NCBI GenBank assembly: GCA_029432795.1
Contig: JARNMJ010000023.1
Span: 1 to 62,600, forward strand
Direction: 5' to 3'
Source: Pontiellaceae bacterium B12219
GTDB taxonomy: Bacteria > Verrucomicrobiota > Kiritimatiellia > Kiritimatiellales > Pontiellaceae
DNA: 62,600 bases
Part shown: piece after piece, positions 25,018 to 33,785 of the stretch
Numbering within the stretch: position 1 is the first letter of the stretch
Layout of the letters: each line of letters begins with the position of its first letter
The notes under the pieces: generated by a model
The model's database searches: none
Told to the model about the DNA's origin: nothing
What the model saw: only the letters and a program-made list of their open reading frames with translations
Program-made: the position numbers and the translations under genes

Positions 25018-25268
25018 AATTAAAAAGTCTCAATGCAGATTTTGTTTCAACAGTGCGCGGAATAGACCAAAGGAGACTCGGGAGTGCAACTTGAAATGAT
25101 GAGGAAAACAGTTGGTTTTATCCGGTGAAGAATGGGATGCCTGCTCACGATTTTGCGTCAGCTTTTCTAAAGGGCTTACCCCAAGTATATAGTGATAATG
25201 AATTTTGATCCGAATGTGCAGTGGCCGTCATTGTTGGTGAGAAGATGTAATCAGCTTAAAATTTAAGA

Positions 25269-25481
25269 TTAACATGTGGCAATCACTGCGATTTGTTTGA
25301 GGTCGTCTGGTTGCGATTCCAAGGTTATCCCACCGGTGGAGCGCTGTGTTTCGGTGGAGGAGACATTCACATCAATGGTTTTGATGTTTTTCCGCCGCAG
25401 CGTTTCAGCCGGAGTTCCAGGGGTTGGACGGATGGGATGAAGCAGGCATTGCGTATTTTGGCGTAGCGTTCTTGGGGGAAC
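25269..25481 (-). pseudogene. Decayed copy of the 3' end of cmoB
   Basis: On the minus strand part reads ERYAKIRNACFIPSVQPLEL; intact CmoB has RYAKMRNVWFIPSIQTLERW there. It then follows RCG and MSPP..KHSAPPVG, matching RCG...VTSTEEQRSTDW with frame damage. It ends with TTAACATGTGGCAATCAC, like the intact TTAATATGTAGCAACCAC stop region, with about 60 nt deleted between. It lies in direct orientation 54 bp downstream of the intact gene. The rest of the 517-bp gap (25018-25534) holds nothing else I can recognise. Confidence 0.85.
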
Positions 25482-25534
25482 GTTTCAATGAATCCCGCTT
25501 TGACCTCTTGTAGAGCGGTTCATCGGTTTTGATA

Positions 25535-26488
25535 TTAATATGTAGCAACCACAACAGCGCGTTTGGGGGCGGGGTGGCCTTCGATGGTTTTGGTGGAATC
25601 GGAGGGGTCGAGATAGTCGGGCAGCGATTCAAAGGTCATCCAATCGGTGGAGCGCTGTTCTTCGGTGGAGGTGACATTCACATCGACGGTTTTTATGCCT
25701 TTCAGCCCGCAGCGTTTGAGCCAGCGTTCCAGGGTTTGGATGGACGGGATAAACCAGACATTGCGCATTTTGGCGTAGCGGCCTTGAGGAATGAGCGAAT
25801 AGCCTTCCGGTCCGTCGGCAATCAGTGTTTCCAGAACGAGTTCACCACCGGGTTTGAGAAAGGACTTCAACTGCTCAATATGCTCGATGGGGGACTTGCG
25901 ATGATACAAAACGCCCATGGAAAAAACGGTGTCGAATGCGCCGTGGATTTCGGGGACGTCTTCGATGCCCAGCGGCAATACCCAGGCACGGGAATCGCGC
26001 AGGAAGTTTTTCATGGCGAAAAACTGGCAGACAAACATGGCGGATGGATCAACACCAATGACAAGCTTTGCACCTTCGCCGACCATGCGCCAGCAGTGGT
26101 AGCCATTGCCGCAGCCGACATCGAGAATGGTGCGGCCTTCCAGAGGTTGGATATGCGGGACAACACGGTCCCATTTCCAATCGGACCGCCATTCGGTGTT
26201 GATGTCGATTCCATGAATATGAAAAGGGCCTTTACGCCAGGGGTGGAAGGTGCGCAGCATTTCTTCCAATCTCTGGAAACGTTCGCCTTCGGCACGAACT
26301 TCGGATTTAAGTTCAATGGAATTGGCTTCAACCTTCGGAAGGCTGGCAAGGGCTTCCTTCCACTGCGGCATCAGGCCGTGGCGTTCGGGACGGAGTCCGT
26401 GGGTAATGAGATCGGGCAGCACGCCGGTCCAGGATTCCAGATCGGTGCCCTTCAGCTGTTCGTAAAGTTCGGTGTAGTCGATTTTCAT
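25535..26488 (-). CDS. CmoB, tRNA U34 carboxymethyltransferase
   Basis: 317 aa, normal. It transfers a carboxymethyl group from carboxy-SAM to 5-hydroxyuridine at tRNA position 34, giving cmo5U and wider wobble decoding. Signatures are WRKGPFHIHGIDINTEWRSD, WDRVVPHIQPLEGR, the SAM-fold loop ILDVGCGNGYHCWRM (121-135) and GVLYHRKSPIEHI. It is downstream of cmoA, which makes the cofactor. Near copies of the palindrome lie at 25727, 26138 and 26264. A decayed copy of its 3' end follows it. Confidence 0.96.
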   Translation of the reverse strand: MKIDYTELYEQLKGTDLESWTGVLPDLITHGLRPERHGLMPQWKEALASLPKVEANSIELKSEVRAEGERFQRLEEMLRTFHPWRKGPFHIHGIDINTEWRSDWKWDRVVPHIQPLEGRTILDVGCGNGYHCWRMVGEGAKLVIGVDPSAMFVCQFFAMKNFLRDSRAWVLPLGIEDVPEIHGAFDTVFSMGVLYHRKSPIEHIEQLKSFLKPGGELVLETLIADGPEGYSLIPQGRYAKMRNVWFIPSIQTLERWLKRCGLKGIKTVDVNVTSTEEQRSTDWMTFESLPDYLDPSDSTKTIEGHPAPKRAVVVATY

Positions 26489-26560
26489 TTGAGTCCACAG
26501 AGTACGCAGATTTCGCGGATTAGGTCATCTGTGTAATCCGTGAAATCTGTGGATGGGTTA
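26489..26560. repeat. Inverted 9-nt-period array between cmoA and cmoB
   Basis: The left arm reads CACAGAGTA CGCAGATTT CGCGGATTA; the right arm TCTGTGTAA TCCGTGAAA TCTGTGGAT. The arms pair well over about 27 nt with a 5-nt loop. The array fills the gap between the cmoB start and the cmoA stop. Confidence 0.85.
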
Positions 26561-27283
26561 TTTTACGGCGAGCATGGACATGAAATTGAAGCATTGGAAC
26601 CAGACATCGACCGAGGTGAAGCCGGCGTTCAGCAGGCGATTCCGGTGCGTTGGGATGGTTTCGGGGATGAGTACGTTTTCGAGCGCGGAGCGTTTCTGGC
26701 TGATTTCAAGATCGGAATAGCCGTGGGCGCGTTTGAAATCGTGGTGAATATCGAACAGCAGTTCATCGAGGTGCCGGTCTTCGAAGGTCACTTTTTCCGA
26801 AAGAATCAGCACGCCGCCGGGACGCATGCCGGCGGAGATTTTTTCCAATAACTGGACGCGCTCTTCAGGCGGAATAAACTGGAGGGTGAAGTTGAGCACA
26901 ACAACCGAAGCGTCGGCTATGGGAGTGGTAAGAATGTCGCCTTCAATAATTCTCACACTTGCGCAAGTGTGAACCCGGTCCATCGCCTTGCGGCAGCGCT
27001 CGACCATGGCGGCGGAATTGTCGATGGCTATAATTTCGCAGTTTTGAGCGGTTAATCCGCGGGCCATGGAGTGTGTTGCTCCGCCGAGGGAACAACCCAG
27101 ATCGTATAACTTCGAGCCGGGCTGGGCGTAATGCCCGGTCAGTGTTTCAATCATGGTGATGATGGAGCGATAGCCCGGGACCGAGCGCTCGATCATATCG
27201 GTAAACACATCGGCCACTCCGGCATCGAAACGGAAGTCGGCGATGTTTGCCATGGATTTGCTGTAAACTTGGTCTTTGCTCAT
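26558..27283 (-). CDS. CmoA, carboxy-SAM synthase
   Basis: 241 aa from the ATG at 27283 (MSKDQVYSKSMANIADFRFD); the longer open frame upstream is not part of the family. It makes carboxy-S-adenosyl-L-methionine from SAM and prephenate for CmoB. Motifs are the SAM loop KLYDLGCSLGGATHSM, IAIDNSAAMVERCR, and VVVLNFTLQFIPPEER. It is the first gene of the cmoA-cmoB pair. The divergent protease gene starts 131 bp away. Confidence 0.95.
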   Translation of the reverse strand: MSKDQVYSKSMANIADFRFDAGVADVFTDMIERSVPGYRSIITMIETLTGHYAQPGSKLYDLGCSLGGATHSMARGLTAQNCEIIAIDNSAAMVERCRKAMDRVHTCASVRIIEGDILTTPIADASVVVLNFTLQFIPPEERVQLLEKISAGMRPGGVLILSEKVTFEDRHLDELLFDIHHDFKRAHGYSDLEISQKRSALENVLIPETIPTHRNRLLNAGFTSVDVWFQCFNFMSMLAVK

Positions 27284-27414
27284 GACGGCGAAAGATAGCA
27301 GGTTGCGTATAATTCGCCAGCAACTTCCAACAATTGGTCGAAAACCTGCTGCTAATAGCATTTGTTTTCCGTTGGTCGGGATTCGTATTTGAACCATTAT
27401 CTCCTCACTTTACT

Positions 27415-28551
27415 ATGAAAAAAATACACACAGGTTTACTCGTGCTCAGCTTCGCGTTTTTCTGGGGGCCGTATGCGTCGGGTATCGCAACGGCGGATTT
27501 GTCCACGGCGGAAATTGCGCCGACGAATGCGGGGTATTCACTCCTTTGGGATTATGTCTACCCGTACAAGGGGGCTTCTTCGGTTGCGGTGGATCATTAT
27601 TGGATTCTGACCGCGGCGCACGTTGCGGATGATGGCGGGACGGGGGAACTGAATGTTAACGGGCAGTCCTATAGTGCACAGGAGACCGTTTATCACGACA
27701 CGGCCGACCTTGCGCTGGTTCGGTTTGATAAACCGTTTCCCGGATATCATCTGTTGCTTGAAGGTGAAATTTTTCACAGCGAAGGTTCCGGCTGGCGGGA
27801 AAAAACAGTGTATGACGAATTGCTGTTGGTCGGGTTCGGGCGGACCGGACTCGTGACCCAGACGACCTTCGAGAATGGGCCCGCCGGAAATGGGATCAAG
27901 CGGTGGGGGACCAATCAGGGAAATGGAACGGAAACCACCATCTCCACAGAGGTCGGCGGGACGGCCGGGAGTGTTTCCAGTGCCTGCTTTCATATGGATT
28001 TTGACACAACCGACACCGCTTATGAAGCCGGTGCGGCGCAATACGACTCGGGAGGTCCCGTTTTTATTGAATCAGATGGCGACTGGATGGTTGCCGGGAT
28101 CAGCGTGTATTTGAGCGGGTCGGATCCGGATTATACAGGAAACTATGCGGTAAAAATTTCAGATTACCGCGATTGGATCAAATCTGTGATTGCGGATTAC
28201 GACTCGGATATGGACGGGCTGCCGGATTGGTGGGAAACGCGGTATGGGGAGGCTGAGGCCGATGCGGACCCGGATGAAGACTCCTTTTCGAATTATGAGG
28301 AGTGGATTGCGGATACGGATCCAAACCTTGGAAGTTCCTTTCTGCATTTCACTTCGCTTACCAACGGTGAGGATGCGGTTTTCACCAGTTCCTCCAACCG
28401 GATGTATCAGATTGAACAGAACCTGAACCTGACGAATGCGGCCTGGACGGCAGCCACCGGCTGGATCAGAGGATCGCATCCCGCAACCTCGGTCAATCTG
28501 TCTGCGGTGGATAGCAACCTGTTTTACCGTGTACGGGCGAAATTGCCCTGA
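27415..28551 (+). CDS. Secreted trypsin-like serine protease with EF-hand-like tail
   Basis: 378 aa from the ATG at 27415. After a signal peptide (MKKIHTGLLVLSFAFFWGPY), the catalytic triad of the S1 fold is His69 (ILTAAHVAD), Asp98 (TADLALVRFD) and Ser212 (QYDSGGPVF). A calcium-type region follows (DSDMDGLPDWWETRYG, then DADPDEDSFSNYEEW), typical of secreted proteins of this phylum, and a C-terminal beta segment ending NLFYRVRAKLP. The same YxIExxxxL...FYRV module appears in the DM13 protein at 50225. A palindrome variant lies 1-2 nt after the stop (28553-28567). Confidence 0.88.
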   Translation: MKKIHTGLLVLSFAFFWGPYASGIATADLSTAEIAPTNAGYSLLWDYVYPYKGASSVAVDHYWILTAAHVADDGGTGELNVNGQSYSAQETVYHDTADLALVRFDKPFPGYHLLLEGEIFHSEGSGWREKTVYDELLLVGFGRTGLVTQTTFENGPAGNGIKRWGTNQGNGTETTISTEVGGTAGSVSSACFHMDFDTTDTAYEAGAAQYDSGGPVFIESDGDWMVAGISVYLSGSDPDYTGNYAVKISDYRDWIKSVIADYDSDMDGLPDWWETRYGEAEADADPDEDSFSNYEEWIADTDPNLGSSFLHFTSLTNGEDAVFTSSSNRMYQIEQNLNLTNAAWTAATGWIRGSHPATSVNLSAVDSNLFYRVRAKLP

Positions 28552-28644
28552 TTTCCGAACCTTGGAAATAAGTCGCGACTTTTTGTATAATTCGTACAAT
28601 ATTTTTCTGTTCCATCGGTTTGATGGGTTTTGTACGGAGATTCC

Positions 28645-29916
28645 ATGAAGAATAGTTTGTTCCTAACCGCGTTGCTGTCCGCCTCTGGTCTGCTGGCACA
28701 GACCAATCAAATTTTGACCTGGGAACAGTGTCTGCAGCAGACGCATGCGCATAATCCCGATTTGGTTTCAGCCCGGGCCGCAGTGCGCGCATTGGAGTTC
28801 GGTGTGTCATCGGCCACGTCGGTTTTTCTGCCGCAGGTGAGTGCTTCTGCCGGGGCTTCGTTTGGGCAGGTTGAATCGGGGGACAATTTTAACGACACGA
28901 AGAATGCAAGCGGACGGTTGTCGCTGAGTCAGGACCTGTTCAGCGGCGGAGGAAATGTGGCCAAGCGCAGGCGGGCGCTGGCCCAGCTGGATGTGGGATA
29001 TGAGCAGTATCGGAAAACCCTTGCGGATGTGGAATTGCGGACCCGATTGGCCTACATTGATGTGCTTTATGCGCAGGATCTGATTGAATTGACTGAAAAA
29101 ATCGCGCAGCGCCGGGCGGATAACCTGCGCTTAATTCAGCTTCGTTTCGATGGCGGTCGTGAAAATGCCGGTTCTTTGGCGCGCAGTAAGGCGCAGCTTT
29201 CGCAGGCGCAGTACGATGTGCGCGAAGCCAAACGTAATCTGAAGTACACGTTGCGCAACCTGGCCGCCGCGTTGGGCGTATCGGAACCGGTGAGTGGCGC
29301 GGCGGGCGATTTGAAGGCGCAACCGCCGGAATCGCTGGAGGATTTGACCGCGTTGATGATGCAGACCCCGGATTATCTCATTGCAACGACGCAGATTGAA
29401 TCTTCGAAGGAAGGGATGAAAATTACGCGCAGCGCGCGTTTCCCGCAAATTTCGTTTAATGCATCAACCGGACTCAATAGCGGGGATTACGATATTTATA
29501 ACAGCAGCTGGAACGTCGGGCTGAATGCCAGCATTCCGCTTTATACCGGGAATCGATTGAAAAGCGAAGAAGCGGCTGCGAAGGAAGAAATTATTCAGTC
29601 TGAAATGGCTCTGATGGATACGGCCAATACGCTGCTGGCGACCTTGCAGCAACGTTGGAATCTATACACTGATGCGGTTGAAAGCGAAGCGATTCAGCTT
29701 GAACTGATGAAAGCGGAGCAGCTTCGTGCGGAAATTTCCACGGCCAAATACAAGCAGGGACTGCTCTCGTATGAGGACTGGGATATTATTGAAAGCAACC
29801 TGATTGCACAGGAGAAAACCTATTTGACGCGCCGTCGGTCTTCGGAAACGGAACGGGCACGCTGGAGAAATGCGCTGGGTTGGAGTGTTTGGCAGACGAC
29901 GGAGAAGGGCGAGTAA
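28645..29916 (+). CDS. TolC-family outer-membrane efflux protein
   Basis: 423 aa from the ATG at 28645 with CGGAG upstream. Signal peptide MKNSLFLTALLSASGLLAQ. Two OEP repeats: LTWEQCLQQTHAHNPDLVSA opens the first, and the second includes NVGLNASIPLYTGNRLKSEEAAAKEEI. Long helices with RRADNLRLIQLRFDGGRENAGSL follow the family pattern. It probably forms the exit duct for the MacA/MacB-like proteins encoded next (1 nt between its stop and the next start). Confidence 0.9.
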   Translation: MKNSLFLTALLSASGLLAQTNQILTWEQCLQQTHAHNPDLVSARAAVRALEFGVSSATSVFLPQVSASAGASFGQVESGDNFNDTKNASGRLSLSQDLFSGGGNVAKRRRALAQLDVGYEQYRKTLADVELRTRLAYIDVLYAQDLIELTEKIAQRRADNLRLIQLRFDGGRENAGSLARSKAQLSQAQYDVREAKRNLKYTLRNLAAALGVSEPVSGAAGDLKAQPPESLEDLTALMMQTPDYLIATTQIESSKEGMKITRSARFPQISFNASTGLNSGDYDIYNSSWNVGLNASIPLYTGNRLKSEEAAAKEEIIQSEMALMDTANTLLATLQQRWNLYTDAVESEAIQLELMKAEQLRAEISTAKYKQGLLSYEDWDIIESNLIAQEKTYLTRRRSSETERARWRNALGWSVWQTTEKGE

Positions 29917-29917
29917 T

Positions 29918-31084
29918 ATGAAAAAAGCAATGAAATGGATTATCGTGTTGGTGGTGCTTGGAGGCGTTGGCACTCGCTATTTTAAGTTGAAGCTGGACAC
30001 CACGGAAACTGCCAAACCGAGTTATGATGAAGCGGTGGTGGAAGTGCGCGATATCCGGATTGTCGTGGAATCAACCGGCGAAGTGCAACCGCGCAACCGC
30101 CTCGATGTGAAACCGCCGATTGCCGGACGGCTTGAAGAGCTGCTGGTGGATGAAGGCGATAAAGTAACAAAAGGGCAGATTCTCGGGTGGATCAGTTCAA
30201 CGGAACGCGCAACGCTGCTCGATGCCGCGTTGGCAACCAGTAAAGAAGAGCTCGACTACTGGGCGGATTTATATAAGCCCTCCCCGCTGATTTCCCCGTT
30301 GAACGGAACCATTATTGCGCGCAATTTTGAGCCCGGTCAATCGATCGGCGTGAGCGATGCGGTTTTGGTGATTGCGGACGATCTGATCATTGTTGCCAAT
30401 CTGGATGAAACCGATGTGGGCCAGATTAAAAATGATCAGGCGGTGGTGGTTAGTCTGGAAGCCTATCCGGATTCGGAGTTCCCGTGCGTCGTCGAAAAAA
30501 TCGCGTACGATGCCACAACGGTTCAGAACGTCACGATGTATGAAGTGGATGTCCGTCCGGACCGGGTTCCGCGTTTCGCCCGCAGCGGAATGACGGCGAA
30601 TCTGGAATTTGTGGTTGAAGAAAAAGAAAAGGTGCTCACGCTGCCCGCCTCGGCCATTCAGCAGAAAAGCGGTTCGAAATCCGGCGCAAAGTCCGGTTCA
30701 GGAAAGCGCCCGGATTTTTCGAATATGTCTGAAGACGAACGCAAGAAGGCCATGACGGAGCGTATGCGCGAACGCGGAATGTCCGAATCTGAAATTAAAG
30801 AACGTTTGGCTCAGGGTGGTCCGGGCGGCGGAGCTCCGGGAGGAAGCGCCCGTAAATCCGGCGGAAGTGCAAAATCATTTGTGCTGATTGAATCCGGCGA
30901 TCCGGATAATCCGACTGAGGTTGAAGTTCAGGTCGGGGTCAGCGACGGTTCCTATACAGAAATTACAGAAGGTCTTGAAGAGGGGGATACCGTACTGATC
31001 CGTCGTATCAGCCTGGGAAGCAGTGCCAAGAAAGGCGGATCCTCGTTTATGTCGTCCATGACTGGCGGGAGACGTGGCAGATGA
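29918..31084 (+). CDS. MacA/HlyD-like periplasmic adaptor
   Basis: 388 aa from the ATG at 29918. One N-terminal membrane helix (about 6-24). The barrel-sandwich/lipoyl halves include STGEVQPRNRLDVKPPIAGR and SPLNGTIIARNFEPGQSIGV, with only a short hairpin between them (LDAALATSKEELDYW). Around residues 250-320 there is an unusual low-complexity insert rich in Ser, Gly and Lys with DERKKAMTERMRERGMSE, before the last strand domain. It links the ABC pump to the TolC-like duct. Its stop overlaps the macB start (ATGA). Confidence 0.88.
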   Translation: MKKAMKWIIVLVVLGGVGTRYFKLKLDTTETAKPSYDEAVVEVRDIRIVVESTGEVQPRNRLDVKPPIAGRLEELLVDEGDKVTKGQILGWISSTERATLLDAALATSKEELDYWADLYKPSPLISPLNGTIIARNFEPGQSIGVSDAVLVIADDLIIVANLDETDVGQIKNDQAVVVSLEAYPDSEFPCVVEKIAYDATTVQNVTMYEVDVRPDRVPRFARSGMTANLEFVVEEKEKVLTLPASAIQQKSGSKSGAKSGSGKRPDFSNMSEDERKKAMTERMRERGMSESEIKERLAQGGPGGGAPGGSARKSGGSAKSFVLIESGDPDNPTEVEVQVGVSDGSYTEITEGLEEGDTVLIRRISLGSSAKKGGSSFMSSMTGGRRGR

Positions 31085-33042
31085 TGATCAAGGTCGAAAA
31101 TCTCCGCAAGACCTATCAGATGGGCAACGTGGAAGTGCGTGCGCTGGATGGGGTTTCGCTTTCAGTTGCGCATGGCGAATATGTGGCCATTATCGGGCAG
31201 TCCGGTTCCGGAAAATCCACGCTGATGCATATTCTCGGCCTGCTGGATGTTCCGGATGCCGGAACATTTGAAATTGACGGCACCGATGTGACGAAGTTTT
31301 CCGAAAACCAGTTGGCGGCGTTTCGTAACCGGATTATGGGTTTTGTTTTTCAACAGTTCAATCTGCTGAAGCGTACCAGTGCGCTGGAGAATGTCGGTCT
31401 GCCGCTGATCTATGCCCGCAATGGAAAGAAATCGGATATTGCCACGAAAATGCTGAAACTGGTCGGTCTGGGCGAACGTATGTCGCACCATACCAACGAA
31501 CTCTCGGGAGGGCAGCAGCAGCGCGTGGCGATTGCCCGCGCGTTGGTGAACAGCCCTTCCCTCATTTTTGCGGACGAACCGACCGGAAACCTCGATTCAA
31601 AAAGTGCGAAGGAAATTATGCAGGTGCTGAGCGAGCTGCATGCCAGCGGCCTGACCATTATTCTGGTGACGCATGATGCAGAAGTGGCCAACCATGCGCA
31701 GCGCATTATTGAGCTTCGGGACGGTAAAATCATCGCCGACGAACCCAATCCCAATGCTCCGCCCATTCCGAAGGCGCCCAAGGTGGAAACCGTTGAGGAT
31801 GGGGCGGGCGGGTTCAGTCTGCAGTCTATCCGTGAAGGAATTATTCTGGTTAAACAATCCATTCGATCGCTGCTGGCCAATAAGGTGCGCACTGCATTAT
31901 CTGCGTTGGGCATCATGATTGGTGTCGCAGCTGTGATTGCCACGGTGGCTGTGGGTAACGGAGCCAAGGCGGCGGTTCAGGATCAGATGAGCCGATTGGG
32001 TTCCAACCTGCTGATGGTCTATCCGCAGCGCCGATCGCGCGGCGGAGTCAGCCAGGCGCAGGGCTCCACGTCAAGGCTGTCACTCTCGGATGTTTCCGCC
32101 ATCCGCGAGGAGGTGGACCATGTTGTATTCGCGAGTCCCACCATCGATGGCAATGTTCAGTTGAAATATGGAAATAAAAACTGGAGCAGCCGCGTTGAGG
32201 GGGTTGAACCGGATTATGAGTATATGCGCTCCTATGAACCGCAGATCGGTCGCTTTATTACAGACGAAGAGGTGAATGCCAGAGCCCGGGTTGTTGTGCT
32301 GGGACTAACGCCGGTGCGGGAACTGTTCGGAACGGAAAATCCCCTTGGTCAAAAGATTAAAATTGATCGACAGACGTTCACCGTGGTGGGTGTTCTTCCG
32401 GAAAAAGGAAGCAGCGGCTTCAGAGATTATGACGACACCGGTTTTGTTCCGGTATCAACGGCGATGCGTCGCCTGTTCGGGAAAGACTACATTGACCGGA
32501 TTGAAATTCAGATTGATGAGGCTGAAAATATGGAGCGGGCACAGGCCGATATTCTGGCCCTGCTGGCGCAGCGCCATCGGGCGGGCTCTTCTGCAAATCC
32601 GTTTGAAATTCGTAATCTGGCTGAAATTCAGGATGCGGTTTCCGAAACGAGTAATGTGATGTCGCTCCTGCTTTCAAGCATTGCCTCCATTGCGCTGGTG
32701 GTTGGCGGCATCGGCATCATGAATATCATGTTGGTTTCCGTGACCGAACGGACCCGCGAAATCGGCCTGCGCAAAGCACTTGGCGCGCGAGGAAAAGACA
32801 TCCTGCTGCAGTTTCTCATCGAAGCCCTGATTATCAGCTTTTTTGGCGGATGCCTGGGCATTGCGGTTGGTGCCGGCGTGGGCTATCTTGCCGAACGTTT
32901 TGCGGGAATGACTGTTTTGTTTACGAAGGATTCCATTTATATGGCGTTCGGATTTTCCGCGATTATCGGGGTGCTTTTCGGCATTTGGCCCGCACGGAAA
33001 GCGGCCCAGCTGAACCCGATCGAAGCGTTGCGCTACGAATAG
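31081..33042 (+). CDS. MacB-like ABC transporter (ATPase-permease fusion)
   Basis: 653 aa, the MacB length. The ATPase domain (1-230) has Walker A GQSGSGKST (39-47), signature LSGGQQQRVAIARAL (about 141-155) and Walker B SLIFADEPTGNLDS. A membrane helix near 270-295, a periplasmic MacB_PCD domain (about 295-500) and an FtsX-like permease with ERTREIGLRKALGA complete it. With the adaptor and TolC-like gene it forms a tripartite exporter for a peptide, lipid or drug; the substrate is unknown. The symbol macB is by family only. Confidence 0.93.
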   Translation: MMIKVENLRKTYQMGNVEVRALDGVSLSVAHGEYVAIIGQSGSGKSTLMHILGLLDVPDAGTFEIDGTDVTKFSENQLAAFRNRIMGFVFQQFNLLKRTSALENVGLPLIYARNGKKSDIATKMLKLVGLGERMSHHTNELSGGQQQRVAIARALVNSPSLIFADEPTGNLDSKSAKEIMQVLSELHASGLTIILVTHDAEVANHAQRIIELRDGKIIADEPNPNAPPIPKAPKVETVEDGAGGFSLQSIREGIILVKQSIRSLLANKVRTALSALGIMIGVAAVIATVAVGNGAKAAVQDQMSRLGSNLLMVYPQRRSRGGVSQAQGSTSRLSLSDVSAIREEVDHVVFASPTIDGNVQLKYGNKNWSSRVEGVEPDYEYMRSYEPQIGRFITDEEVNARARVVVLGLTPVRELFGTENPLGQKIKIDRQTFTVVGVLPEKGSSGFRDYDDTGFVPVSTAMRRLFGKDYIDRIEIQIDEAENMERAQADILALLAQRHRAGSSANPFEIRNLAEIQDAVSETSNVMSLLLSSIASIALVVGGIGIMNIMLVSVTERTREIGLRKALGARGKDILLQFLIEALIISFFGGCLGIAVGAGVGYLAERFAGMTVLFTKDSIYMAFGFSAIIGVLFGIWPARKAAQLNPIEALRYE

Positions 33043-33048
33043 CGGGGG

Positions 33049-33642
33049 TTATTTGATCCAGCCCGTTTTGTAGATTTCCATGCAGAGGTTTTCAAAAATC
33101 CGGTCCGTGCAGATTTCGATTGCACTCTTCGAGGTTTTGAAGGGTGCCAGCGGAGCAAGCCACAACGCCTGCCGATGGTCCACACTGCTGCTGAGTGAAA
33201 CCTTAACCTGATCCCCCGTATTTGATTTTTTAATAAGGGCCAGCATGCGGAAGTTATCGGTCGTGGTGTAGGGGACAAGAAAGAGGGTCAGTGCCGATAT
33301 CGGCATCTTTGAGCTGTCGACGATTTTATTATCAATGATCGCAACATATAGCTGAAGATCGGTGTTTTCCTTTGAATCGGAAATGGTTGAAAAAAGTCCG
33401 GATTCCTCGAGTTTCTGTATACAGCGATTCCTGAGGTAGTCCTGATTTTGTTTGTCGGTTTCTGTCCAGAGTTTTCCATTGAGTTTCCCGCCAAAAGCAA
33501 GGTCCAGATAGACAGAAGGCTGCTGTTGTACTGCCGGATACGTTGAAATCTCATCCAATTCATCCTTTTGGAAAGAGGAGGCACAGCCGGACAGCACAAT
33601 AAGGGCGGCTAAAGCGGAGAATTGCAGAATCATTTTTTTCAT
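33049..33642 (-). CDS. Lipoprotein of unknown function
   Basis: 197 aa from the ATG at 33642; an in-frame extension lacks a signal. Lipobox VLSGCASS. The body includes VYLDLAFGGKLNGKLW, SGLFSTISDSKENTDLQLYV and LFLVPYTTTDNFRML, the build of periplasmic lipoproteins with an LPS-assembly-like alpha/beta fold, but I do not recognise a family. It ends 6 bp after the convergent macB stop; the gap has no terminator, so the 3' ends may overlap. Confidence 0.65.
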   Translation of the reverse strand: MKKMILQFSALAALIVLSGCASSFQKDELDEISTYPAVQQQPSVYLDLAFGGKLNGKLWTETDKQNQDYLRNRCIQKLEESGLFSTISDSKENTDLQLYVAIIDNKIVDSSKMPISALTLFLVPYTTTDNFRMLALIKKSNTGDQVKVSLSSSVDHRQALWLAPLAPFKTSKSAIEICTDRIFENLCMEIYKTGWIK

Positions 33643-33785
33643 AACAGGTCCCGTTTTCAGGCTTCTTTTTTTAATACGGTTATTTATGGGCTTTGCGATA
33701 GGGCGCAAAAAGAATCTTTACGGTGAAATCCGAACCCGAACGTATCATTTGGTTGAATTAACTAAACCTTAAATTTAACCGATGG

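Noticed and set aside
25529-26536. 335-codon plus-strand open frame
   Set aside because: Antisense of cmoB.
27325-27339. Palindrome copy TTCCAACAATTGGTC
   Set aside because: Two mismatches in the twelve fixed bases; not counted. Similar sites at 26845, 39970, 47646 and 54726 were also left out.
29918-33042. LolCDE-type lipoprotein export system
   Set aside because: The permease is fused to the ATPase and comes with an adaptor and a TolC-like gene, which fits MacAB-TolC.
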